Origin: Cyanobium sp. Morenito 9A2 | GTDB lineage: Bacteria; Cyanobacteriota; Cyanobacteriia; PCC-6307; Cyanobiaceae | Assembly: GCF_024345575.1 (NCBI RefSeq) | Contig: NZ_JAGQBJ010000015.1 | Location: 1 to 64,000, forward strand | Length of the DNA: 64,000 nucleotides | Direction of reading: 5' to 3' | In this document: in pieces, positions 1-7,130 of the stretch | How positions within the stretch are numbered: position 1 is the first letter of the stretch | How the letters are laid out: every line of letters starts with the position of its first letter | Notes under the pieces: generated by a model | Told to the model about the DNA's origin: nothing | The model's database searches: none | The model's input: only the letters and a program-made list of their open reading frames with translations | Position numbers and translations under genes: made by a program

Positions 1-160
1 CCGCTTCGGGATGGCCGAGGATGATCCACATCTGCGGCCCCTCGCACCAGTGCACCGGGCTTTCGGAGCCCAGGGCGCCATAAATCGGATAAGGGTCGGG
101 ATGACCCGGCAGGCAGGGATCAAGCTGGAAGGCCTCGCGGTCCGTGGCGGTCAGCGTCAT
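1..160 (-). CDS. Cytochrome P450, N-terminal fragment
   Basis: The first 53 codons of a gene that leaves the window on the left, starting at ATG 158-160. The peptide carries the usual P450 opening, with a DPYPIYGAL stretch followed by SPVHW and WIILGHPEA, which matches the N-terminal strand and helix region of bacterial class I P450s just before the B helix. The haem-binding cysteine lies outside the window. P450s are haem monooxygenases; the substrate cannot be told. It diverges from the HemB-like operon that begins about 550 bases away, so the two may belong to one pathway. The family call is fairly firm although only the N-terminus is visible. Confidence 0.75.
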   Translation of the reverse strand, partial: MTLTATDREAFQLDPCLPGHPDPYPIYGALGSESPVHWCEGPQMWIILGHPEA

Positions 161-716
161 GGCGGGCGGCTGGAGAACAAAGGCCTCAGCGACCCATCAT
201 GCCCGGCCCGATCGGCTTGGCAGCAGATCAAACCGATCACGGTTCACATCAGCGAGGATCGCCCACATCCTGGCCTCAGCGGGCCAGAGACCTGGCCAAG
301 TGGTCCCACGGGGACTGAACCAAGGCACACAATGGCCACACTCCGCAGACATGGATCAGACCAGATCGTGGGGAACGCCGAGAAGCAAGCCACAGACTTC
401 AGGATCCCAGGGTTGGCCTGGGGTGATGGCAGCGGAGGCGCTTGAGAAACACTAAGATTTGGATATAATAAACTTGGCCTACTCATTGAGGCGCTGGGGT
501 GATGCGCCCCTCAATTGGTCCAGGCCGAGTGAACACCTGAGCCACTGTACTGGATCAATCCATGTAGCTGCAAACCTCCAAAATGCAAGGAGCCGCGATA
601 TTTTCTCTATTGTGCAAGCCACTCGAAAGCCTGCATTGCGAACGAACCGAATCCAGGCTGTAGATTGGCCGGCAGTTTCGAGGCTTTGAGCGCCTCATCC
701 CTCAGCGTTGAACCCC
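161..716. other. Intergenic region between the P450 and the HemB-like gene
   Basis: About 555 bases without a convincing gene. Open frames here have no recognisable domain. The region holds a good sigma-70-type promoter at 442-469 pointing right, and a short imperfect hairpin (GAGGC/GCCTC arms, 680-696) just before the HemB-like start. A promoter for the leftward P450 should lie in the part near 160-300, but none stands out. The right half is visibly richer in A/T than most of the window. Confidence 0.6.
442..469 (+). promoter_or_regulatory. Sigma-70-type promoter for the HemB-like operon
   Basis: A TTGAGA -35 box (442-447), a 16-base spacer and a perfect TATAAT -10 box (464-469). Transcription would begin near 476 and leave a leader of about 240 bases before the ATG at 717. 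This is the best housekeeping-type promoter seen in the window and suggests that the three-gene operon has constitutive core promoter elements. Confidence 0.6.
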
Positions 717-1631
717 ATGGCATCCCTCTCGGCTCAACCAAGTGGTTTTGACTATATCGAATGTTTATTTGTCAGCGACTTCCAGCCTGCGCCCAAGCCA
801 GCCGCGATCGATGGCTGCTGGATTCATAGTGTGGCATCAGCCCTGGACCATCTTGAACATCGCATTGACCAAGGATTGCGCTACATATTGCTGATTGCCG
901 TCAATGCAAGGCCCACGCTGGAATTAGCCCAGCAGGATGCATTCTGCGTTCATCAAGTCCTGATGAAGGCGCGCCTACGCTGGGGGGATGCAATCACGCT
1001 GATTGCAGATGCTGGATTGTCTCCCTATCAGCAGTCGGGCCATAGCGTCATCAATACGGATGGCCAGATTGACCACGAGGCCTCCTATAAAGCTGTCGTG
1101 CAGTTGTCCTTGAGGTTTGCTCAGGCTGGAGCGGATGCTGTCGCCCCCTGCCTATCGCTGCCGCAGCAGACAAGCAGGATACGTGATTCCTTTGATGCCG
1201 CCTCGCTCGACTGTGAGGTGTTTCCATACAGCACCAAGTTTTCCTCATCGCTTTACGGTCCTTACCGCCAGGCCATCGGCTCCAAACTTGGCTCGTTGCG
1301 AAAGAGCTACCAGTTTGACTTCAATGACAGCCCTGCAGCCATCGATCAGATGGAAGAAGATCTGCGCCAAGGGGCTGTGGCAACAATCGTTAAGCCAGCT
1401 TTACCCTACCTGGATGTGCTGGCGGAAACGATTAAACGCTCCAGCAAGCCTGTAGCCGTCTATCACGTCAGCGGCGAGTTCATGATGGCCCGGCTGGCTG
1501 CCAAGGCTGGTCTGTTGAACGAAGACGACTATTATGACGAAATCAATGCCGCCTTCCGCCGCTGTGGGGCCCGCTGGATCATCGGCTATGCGGCTGACCA
1601 CTTTCTACGCCAACAGCACAGCAACACTTGA
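717..1631 (+). CDS. Porphobilinogen synthase (HemB)-like protein, divergent paralogue
   Basis: 304 residues from ATG 717 (a TTG at 708 is possible; neither start has a clear ribosome site). The fold is that of 5-aminolevulinate dehydratase. Both Schiff-base lysines are present: K174 in STKFSSSLYGPYR and K226 in IVKPALPYLD, and VYHVSGEF matches the family VYQVSGEY. The metal/active-site segment is altered: the family DVALDP...GQDG reads DAGLSPYQQSGHSV, so the aspartates equivalent to D131 and D139 of the Pseudomonas enzyme are S102 and S110, with no zinc cysteines. The family APSDMMDG segment is also lost. The true hemB is expected elsewhere, so this copy probably handles ALA or another keto acid/amine in secondary metabolism. 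First gene of a coupled trio. Family call firm, substrate unknown. Confidence 0.82.
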   Translation: MASLSAQPSGFDYIECLFVSDFQPAPKPAAIDGCWIHSVASALDHLEHRIDQGLRYILLIAVNARPTLELAQQDAFCVHQVLMKARLRWGDAITLIADAGLSPYQQSGHSVINTDGQIDHEASYKAVVQLSLRFAQAGADAVAPCLSLPQQTSRIRDSFDAASLDCEVFPYSTKFSSSLYGPYRQAIGSKLGSLRKSYQFDFNDSPAAIDQMEEDLRQGAVATIVKPALPYLDVLAETIKRSSKPVAVYHVSGEFMMARLAAKAGLLNEDDYYDEINAAFRRCGARWIIGYAADHFLRQQHSNT

Positions 1632-2953
1632 AGACAGGATCCAATCATTCAAGATCTGCGTCAAGCCCGTTTTCTGACATCGATCTGCCTCTCGGTGAGC
1701 GCTCGAGCCTGGCCAAGGCTTCTCATTCAGGTCGGCCTCTGGCCGCAGACGTGTTGGTGGTGGGGGCGGGGCCTGTTGGTCTGCTCACGGCTTATCGCCT
1801 GCGATGCCTGGGGCTCTCCTGCTTGGTGCTGGAGAAACGCCTTGAACATTCGAGAGCGTCCAGGGCCTCCACGTTTCAGCCAGCCTGCCTGGATCGACTC
1901 TCCAGCCTCGGCCTGCTGCCAGCGCTCCTCCACCATGGCCACCGGGTTGAGATGCTGCGCCACCTTGAGCTTCCGTCCGGCCAGCGCCGGGACCATAGCT
2001 TCGCCGGCCTGAAGAGTCACACCCAGCATCCCTTTCGATTGCATCTGGAGCAGCACTGGCTCTGTCAGTTACTGCTGGAGCGCCTGAATCAGCTGCAGCC
2101 TGCAGGCCAGCCAGCTGTGTTGTGGGGGCAGGAATTGATGGCCCTGGGCAACAATCCAGCCCCGAATCGACGTGAGCCCATCGAGGTCTGGGTGATGGGA
2201 AAGGCTCCGCAGCCCCAGAAGCTGACGGCCCGATGGCTGGTGGCTGCCGATGGAGCTCACAGCACGGTGCGCCAGCTTCTGCAACTGCCGTTCGAGGGAC
2301 ACGATCTGCCGGCTCCGGTGCTGAGGTTGATGCTGGCCCGGCTGCCCGAAGCTGTGGAGGAACAACTGGCGGGACTCACTTACATTCGCCATCCCCTGGG
2401 GACACTCAGCGCCCTGCGCATGCGGGCGGACTGGCGTCTGATCCTGCGTCCGACGGCTGCAGAGGTCGAGCCGGCCCTCGCGGATGAGCAGTGGGCCAGG
2501 CAGCGCCTGATTCAGATCTTCTCCAGTTATTGCGAGTCCAGCGCCTGGCAATCCCTGCCCATGGCTCGCGATCACTACCGTATTGGTCAGCGCTGTGTGT
2601 CAGTGCGCCAAAAGGGTCGCTGCCTGTTGATCGGTGATGCAGCCCACATCACCAACACCCGAGGCGGCCTGAACATGAACTTTGGCCTGCTGGAAGGCCT
2701 TGATCTGGCTGAAACATTGGCCCGTTCAAGCCATGGGGATGGCACCGATCAGCCATTGGCCGTCGAGGCCTGGGCCGTGCTCTGGCAAGAGCGAACTCAC
2801 TCGGTGTTGATGGCCCGCACCTCCCAGCTCCTCAATGGTTCTAACCCTTTGGCCGGGGGCCACGGGGAACTGCGTCCAGATTACGCCTCTAAGCTGTTGC
2901 GCCAGGCCTGCCTTCTCGATCTGATTGCCGCCAGGGAGCGTGATGCGACATGA
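1628..2953 (+). CDS. FAD-dependent aromatic-type monooxygenase (PHBH/UbiH/TetX class)
   Basis: 441 residues. The TTG start overlaps the stop of the upstream gene (TTGA); no ATG or GTG lies before the nucleotide-binding fold, so the TTG is the only sensible start. The Rossmann motif GAGPVG is at residues 46-51, the DG motif (VAADGAHSTVRQ) near 208, and the second FAD motif (LIGDAAHITNTRGGLNMNFG) at 334-353. This order is diagnostic of group A flavin monooxygenases, which hydroxylate or epoxidise activated aromatic or pyrrole-like rings using NAD(P)H and oxygen. Tight coupling to the HemB-like gene suggests that it modifies that enzyme's product, which is inference. Confidence 0.85.
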   Translation: MKTGSNHSRSASSPFSDIDLPLGERSSLAKASHSGRPLAADVLVVGAGPVGLLTAYRLRCLGLSCLVLEKRLEHSRASRASTFQPACLDRLSSLGLLPALLHHGHRVEMLRHLELPSGQRRDHSFAGLKSHTQHPFRLHLEQHWLCQLLLERLNQLQPAGQPAVLWGQELMALGNNPAPNRREPIEVWVMGKAPQPQKLTARWLVAADGAHSTVRQLLQLPFEGHDLPAPVLRLMLARLPEAVEEQLAGLTYIRHPLGTLSALRMRADWRLILRPTAAEVEPALADEQWARQRLIQIFSSYCESSAWQSLPMARDHYRIGQRCVSVRQKGRCLLIGDAAHITNTRGGLNMNFGLLEGLDLAETLARSSHGDGTDQPLAVEAWAVLWQERTHSVLMARTSQLLNGSNPLAGGHGELRPDYASKLLRQACLLDLIAARERDAT

Positions 2954-3855
2954 CGGCTGGTCAGCCCCCGAGGATCGCGCAAGTACCACGCACAAGACCA
3001 GCACGAATGACACAGAACAGCCCAGAGACCGGATCTGAAAACCGTTTCAATACCACAACCTCTGCATCGCCATGTCCGGACGCGGTTGGACTGATTGTCC
3101 CCCCATCCAATCCAACCCTGGAGGAGGAGATAGAAAGCCTGATTGATACTGTTCCTCGCCTTCACATTTCCAGGCTCCCTTACTGCGCTAATGGGGATCT
3201 GGCGGCTCGGAATGAGATTTATCTTGATCGCTACCTGGATACAGCACTCAGTTTTGGCACTCTGCCGCTCAAGGGCATCATCATTGGCTGCACGGGGGCC
3301 AACTACCGTCTTGGCCCCGAGGAAGATCGGCGGCGTTGCGAGGTGATCTCTGCGGCTCTCGGACGCCCCCTGGTGACGGCCAGTCTGGCCACTCTACAGA
3401 TGATCCAGGCACTGGGATTCACCAGGCTTCAGCTGGAGCTTCCATATCCTGGCTGGTTGATCAAGTCGGCTGTTGACTATTGGCAGGCGGCAGGTCTTGA
3501 GGTGGTGGCTCACCACAGTCTGCTTGAGTGCATTGGAGCGAAGAGCGCCTATGACATTAGCTTTCAAGAATTGGATGATTACCTCAAGAGGCTGCAAGTT
3601 TCTCCAGATACTTTGGTTCTCCTCTCCGGCACCGGGATGCATACACTCAGCGCGATGGCCGATCTGATTGAGAGCTTTTCAGCCCCGATCATGTCTTCCA
3701 ATCTCTGCATCGCCCAGTGGCTGTTGGGCTGCAGCCAGGGGTCACGTGGAACCACCCTTCAACGTCAGTTGCTCGCCAAGCTCCAGCACTTCAGGCCATC
3801 CCCTGAGCAGGCTGCTGCGGACAACGTGTTCAATCCCTTCGGCACCCAGCTCTGA
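2950..3855 (+). CDS. Maleate isomerase / arylmalonate decarboxylase-like (Asp/Glu racemase superfamily)
   Basis: 301 residues, ATG overlapping the previous stop (ATGA). After a 40-residue poorly conserved leader, VGLIVPPSNPTLEEE (46-60) matches the N-terminal GLIVPSSN segment of maleate isomerase and arylmalonate decarboxylase, and GCTGANYR supplies the first catalytic-loop cysteine, C114. The second site, which carries the other cysteine in racemases and in maleate isomerase (usually SCxxLRT), reads LLSGTGMHT (225-232), so it has no cysteine. A one-cysteine member should not racemise by a two-base mechanism; it could decarboxylate or isomerise. A later start at ATG 3007 is possible. It overlaps the convergent MmgE/PrpD gene by 26 bases. 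Confidence 0.72.
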   Translation: MTAGQPPRIAQVPRTRPARMTQNSPETGSENRFNTTTSASPCPDAVGLIVPPSNPTLEEEIESLIDTVPRLHISRLPYCANGDLAARNEIYLDRYLDTALSFGTLPLKGIIIGCTGANYRLGPEEDRRRCEVISAALGRPLVTASLATLQMIQALGFTRLQLELPYPGWLIKSAVDYWQAAGLEVVAHHSLLECIGAKSAYDISFQELDDYLKRLQVSPDTLVLLSGTGMHTLSAMADLIESFSAPIMSSNLCIAQWLLGCSQGSRGTTLQRQLLAKLQHFRPSPEQAAADNVFNPFGTQL

Positions 3856-5197
3856 GCGGCCACAGCGGGCTGGAGCCCGCGGCCTCCAACCAGTGTTCGA
3901 TCAGGGCACCGCTGTCACCACCGCCGAGCACCGGTTCCATCAGGTCTCGTGCCTTGGCCAGGCGAGCTTCTTCTGTGATCGGTTGACTCGGATCACCTGG
4001 AAGACCATCCACCCGGGTGCTCTGCGAGTGCCCTCGCGCATCAGCCAATGTCACCTCGGCCCATCTCCCAGACTCTCCGGCTGCAGCCACCAGATGGATG
4101 CGCCGCATCAACGCCTGCAGACCTGCATCGCCAAGGGCCTCGGGGGTGAACTGCTCCCGGTGCAACTCCCCCCAGCGCAGACTGGCCGCGACAGCAAAGG
4201 CAAGACTGAACTGGGCCTGAATTCGATTGGCTGGGGCCCGTTGGCCGCAGTAATGAATCGCTTCTGGGTAGGTGCGCACCTGGATGGGGCCCGCCCCCTC
4301 CAAGGACTCCGGTGATGAGTCCAGATCACGCACGGGGCCATGGCGCTGACGCCAGAGCCGCGCCGCTTCGGCGGCGTAGTGCAGGTGACGCGCTCCAGGC
4401 AGCAGCTTCACGTAGCCACCGCTGATCGCCAAGCTGCTGCGCGGTGCCAGATCGAGTGGCATGGCCTTCAGCGCCAGCAGCACCGGATCGTGATCGAGGG
4501 CCTCTGAGCCACGCCAACCGGCAGCCGCCGCCACGGCCAGATCCAGCCCGCGGCTGGCCGCGAGGCCGGGGTAGAGCAGCCGGCAGCTGGCCCCCTCCTG
4601 CACCGGTGCGAAGAGACTGCGGCTCATCTGACAGAGAGCCGCGCTCACCGCCCTCCGTTCGCCGCTGGAGCCGATCTCCAGCATCACGGCGGCCGCCAGG
4701 CTCGCCACGGCCGTGCCCCAGGTACCGTCCACATGCTCCCCCGGTGGAACCCGGTAGCACTCCCCCAACCGGGCCCCCAGTTCATAGGCCAACAGGAGGG
4801 CCTCCAGCGCCTTGTCCAGCCTGCTGTCCAGGCTTCGCCCAAGGCTCAGGCACAGCGGAACTGCGTGCAGTGCCGGTCGGCCATGGGCTGGTGCAAAGCC
4901 CTCCACCAGTTCATCCCAGCAGCAGGAGGCCGCCAGCACCAGTGCGGACGCGGCCGGTGAGAGCGCTGTATGAAATCCAGGTAGTCGGTGCTCTCCAGGC
5001 GACAGGCGGCCGTACTGCTCCTGCAGCGCCACCAGCTCGGGTTCCGAAAGGTTGGCGATGGCTGTAGCCGCCGTATCCAGCCAGACCAGCCGCAACTGAC
5101 GCTGCAGCGAGGGATCAGGCTCAGCCAGGCGTAGGCGCAGATCCGCCAGGAAGGTGGCGAGCTGATCCAAAAATGATGTCCCTCTGCTGATCACCAT
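3830..5197 (-). CDS. MmgE/PrpD family protein
   Basis: 455 residues from ATG 5197 (a TTG at 5224 would add nine). The family includes 2-methylcitrate dehydratase, cis-aconitate decarboxylase and iminodisuccinate epimerase, which act on polycarboxylic acids. Supporting features are the all-helical N-terminal half, HVDGTWGTAVASLAAAVML around residues 155-173 (equivalent to the PrpD GFHPTGTCGAFGAA region), GGYVKLLPGARHLHYAAEA near 260, and NRIQAQFSLAFAVAASL near 330 (family R.qFSlpyavA). It converges on, and overlaps, the maleate isomerase-like gene; pairing of a PrpD-type and a maleate isomerase-type enzyme suggests handling of a small unsaturated dicarboxylate. Exact reaction unknown. Confidence 0.75.
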   Translation of the reverse strand: MVISRGTSFLDQLATFLADLRLRLAEPDPSLQRQLRLVWLDTAATAIANLSEPELVALQEQYGRLSPGEHRLPGFHTALSPAASALVLAASCCWDELVEGFAPAHGRPALHAVPLCLSLGRSLDSRLDKALEALLLAYELGARLGECYRVPPGEHVDGTWGTAVASLAAAVMLEIGSSGERRAVSAALCQMSRSLFAPVQEGASCRLLYPGLAASRGLDLAVAAAAGWRGSEALDHDPVLLALKAMPLDLAPRSSLAISGGYVKLLPGARHLHYAAEAARLWRQRHGPVRDLDSSPESLEGAGPIQVRTYPEAIHYCGQRAPANRIQAQFSLAFAVAASLRWGELHREQFTPEALGDAGLQALMRRIHLVAAAGESGRWAEVTLADARGHSQSTRVDGLPGDPSQPITEEARLAKARDLMEPVLGGGDSGALIEHWLEAAGSSPLWPLRAGCRRD

Positions 5198-5386
5198 GGC
5201 GGTCTCAGTGTTGCTCTCGGCCAAGCTTGTCCACCCATCTGTCCCTACCGAGAGTTGGGTGAACTGGCTTCACACCGGAACGCCAATGGATGAAATGGTT
5301 CGTTTCGCATCCTGTCGCACAAAGCCTCACTGAGCCCGTGGCGATATACCCGTTGCTCCAAGGCATTCCCCCCTGCGCTGTCGCTG

Positions 5387-5577
5387 ATGCACATCAAGGC
5401 CCTGGCGTCGATTCGGCGCTCATGGTTTCTGGGGTTGGCTTCCGTTCTGGCCCTTGTGGTTGTCCTTCTCGCCACCTGGAGTGCCCCAGTCTTGGCACAG
5501 ACCTCGGCATGGCGCTCCTTGTCTGGAGTGGTCTGGTGGGGTGCGGGCCTGCCTGCCTTCAGCTATCCGTTTCGGGG
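5387..5577 (+). pseudogene. 5' end of a signal-peptide gene cut by the IS element
   Basis: An ATG opens a peptide with a classic signal sequence: a positively charged start (HIKALASIRR), a hydrophobic core (FLGLASVLALVVVLLATW) and an A-type cleavage site (APVLAQ). About 25 mature residues follow before the left inverted repeat of the IS, and the frame then runs into the element and stops at 5632. The other half was not recognised on the far side of the IS, so the insertion may have come with a deletion. Function unknown; probably a small periplasmic or lumenal protein. Confidence 0.5.
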
Positions 5578-5599
5578 GAGTTCGTTGAAAAAACCCGCC
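5578..5599 (+). repeat. Left terminal inverted repeat of the IS
   Basis: About 20 bases beginning GAGTTCGTTGAAAAAAC, which pair imperfectly with the complement of 6951-6969 (GAGTTTGCGAAAAACCG). Gaps of one or two bases are needed in the alignment. This type of end, GAGTT followed by an A run, is common in IS5-group elements. Confidence 0.55.
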
Positions 5600-5633
5600 A
5601 GCTCTGTGAAAATGAGCCAACTGCCTGGCTGAG

Positions 5634-6773
5634 ATGCGAGGAGAACAGGAGCGCAGCGGCTCCCTGTTCTCCTACGTGTCGATCGAGGAGCGAATCCCGG
5701 CCAGCCATCCCCTCAGGCGGATCCGGAAGCTGGCGGATCCGGCCCTTGATCGACTCAATTCCTCCTTCTGCGAGCTGTATGCCCCAGAAGGTCGGCCATC
5801 GGTGCCGCCCGAGCAGCTCTTGCTGGCCTCTTTGCTGCAAGCGTTCTACGGGATCCGCTCGGAGCGGTTGCTCCTGGAGCAGCTGCACGACAACCGGCTG
5901 TTCCGTTGGTTTGTGGACCTGAGCCCCGACGATCCGATCTGGCACCCCACCACGTTGACCAAGAACAGGCAGCGGCTCTTGAACGAGCGCGTGATGGGCA
6001 AATTCCTGGAGAAGCTGATCGGTGCTCCGGAGGTCAAAACACTGCTCAGCAACGAGCATTTTTCGGTGGACGGCACCCTGTTGCAGGCCTGGGCTTCCCA
6101 TGCCTCGCTGAAGCGGATTGATGGCGAGGAGGACCCACCGCCACCACCGACTGGCCCTGGTGAGGGTTTCGGTGCCCCCAAGCCCGGCAAAAAACGGGCG
6201 GAAGGAGATTTCCGCGGCATCAAGATCAGCAATGACACCCACCGCTCCAGCACCGATCCCAACGCCTTGTTGGCGCTCAAGTCCATCGCCCATTCAGCGC
6301 AGCTGAGCTACAGGGGTCATGTACTCATGGACAACCGCCATGACCTGATCGTTGACGACAGGGTCACACCTGCCAACGGCACTGGTGAGCGTGATGCCGC
6401 CCAATCAATGGCTGCAGACCTGGCCGGTGCCCACCAGAAGACCATCGGCGCCGACAAGAACTACGACACCAAGGGATTCGTCGCTGAGATGCGGTGGATA
6501 GGTGTCACAGCACATGTGGCGCAAAACACGGCACGATCAGGTGGCTCAGCGATCGATCGCCGCACCACTCGCCACCAGGGCTACGCCCAATCGATCAACG
6601 CCCGCCGGGGGATCGAGAAGGTGTTTGGCTGGATCAAAGCATTCGGGGGACTGCGCCAGTTCAACGTTCGCGGCACCGAAAGCGTCAGCGCCGTGTCTGG
6701 CCTGCACCGGATCGCCTACAACCTGATCCGCCTGGGGAACCTGCTCTTGGCGCAGCCTTCTCCGAAGGAGTAG
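5634..6773 (+). CDS. IS5-family-type transposase
   Basis: 379 residues, full length for the group. The N-terminus (ERSGSLFSYVSIEERIPASH, residues 6-25) and the helical DUF772-type domain up to about 115 (VPPEQLLLASLLQAFYGIRS) are typical. The DDE catalytic residues appear to be D146 (FSVDGTLLQAWAS), D274 (IGADKNYDTKGF) and E328 (RRGIEKVFGWIK), with a proline/glycine-rich linker near 165-188. The frame is intact, so the element may be active. Confidence 0.92.
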   Translation: MRGEQERSGSLFSYVSIEERIPASHPLRRIRKLADPALDRLNSSFCELYAPEGRPSVPPEQLLLASLLQAFYGIRSERLLLEQLHDNRLFRWFVDLSPDDPIWHPTTLTKNRQRLLNERVMGKFLEKLIGAPEVKTLLSNEHFSVDGTLLQAWASHASLKRIDGEEDPPPPPTGPGEGFGAPKPGKKRAEGDFRGIKISNDTHRSSTDPNALLALKSIAHSAQLSYRGHVLMDNRHDLIVDDRVTPANGTGERDAAQSMAADLAGAHQKTIGADKNYDTKGFVAEMRWIGVTAHVAQNTARSGGSAIDRRTTRHQGYAQSINARRGIEKVFGWIKAFGGLRQFNVRGTESVSAVSGLHRIAYNLIRLGNLLLAQPSPKE

Positions 6774-6950
6774 CCGGCGCCGGAGGCGGCATGAACACCA
6801 TGTTGACCAGAGGTGTGGCCACCCGGCGGCGGCCGGAGAGCCCAAACAGGGCAAAACGAGCGAAATCAGGTGCTCCGAGCCGCTGAAACGCCGGAATCCA
6901 GTCCGATCGGCGACCCAGGAGCGCGATGGAAGGGAAAAGGCGACTGTTTA

Positions 6951-6969
6951 GACGGTTTTTCGCAAACTC
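6951..6969 (-). repeat. Right terminal inverted repeat of the IS
   Basis: The complement of the left end with mismatches, ending in AAACTC on the + strand. It marks the probable right boundary of the element 178 bases after the transposase stop. Confidence 0.5.
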
Positions 6970-6974
6970 TTAAG

Positions 6975-7003
6975 TCGCGATCGACATTCTTGTCGAATCG
7001 CGA
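6975..7003. other. Near-perfect inverted repeat just outside the IS
   Basis: Arms TCGCGAT-CGAC and GTCG-A-ATCGCGA around a six-base loop, with one bulged base. It lies six bases beyond the right end of the IS. No T run follows, so a terminator is not well supported; it may be a remnant of another element or a folded intergenic repeat. The rest of 7004-7130 shows nothing recognisable. Confidence 0.4.
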
Positions 7004-7130
7004 GGCGTGAATCGTGCCGCTGAAGCTGATGTTTAGGTTCCTGAGTACCGTATTGATCCAGCGGAATTCAGGCAGCTCGCTGGGATCGCGGCAACGAAAA
7101 CCCAGACCACCTCAACTGGGAGGGGCTCGG

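Larger units (their letters stand above)
5578..6969 (+). mobile_element. IS5-family-type insertion sequence, about 1.39 kb
   Basis: One transposase gene flanked by imperfect inverted repeats: the left end (5578-5599) and the complement of the right end (6951-6969) share GAGTT, GAAAAA and CCG in register. I see no clear target-site duplication: the flanks are GGGG on the left and TTAA on the right. So either the ends are a few bases off or the junctions have been rearranged. The 175 bases between the transposase stop and the right repeat contain no other gene. The element lies between the HemB-like cluster and an MFS gene and truncates a small secreted protein. Confidence 0.75.

Noticed and set aside
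11-445. A 144-codon + strand open frame at the left edge
   Set aside because: Its first third is antisense to the P450 start, and the rest has no domain; the minus-strand peptide is a clear P450.
717-1631. Calling the HemB-like gene the housekeeping hemB
   Set aside because: Key metal-site residues and the APSDMMDG block are lost, and the operon context is foreign to haem synthesis.
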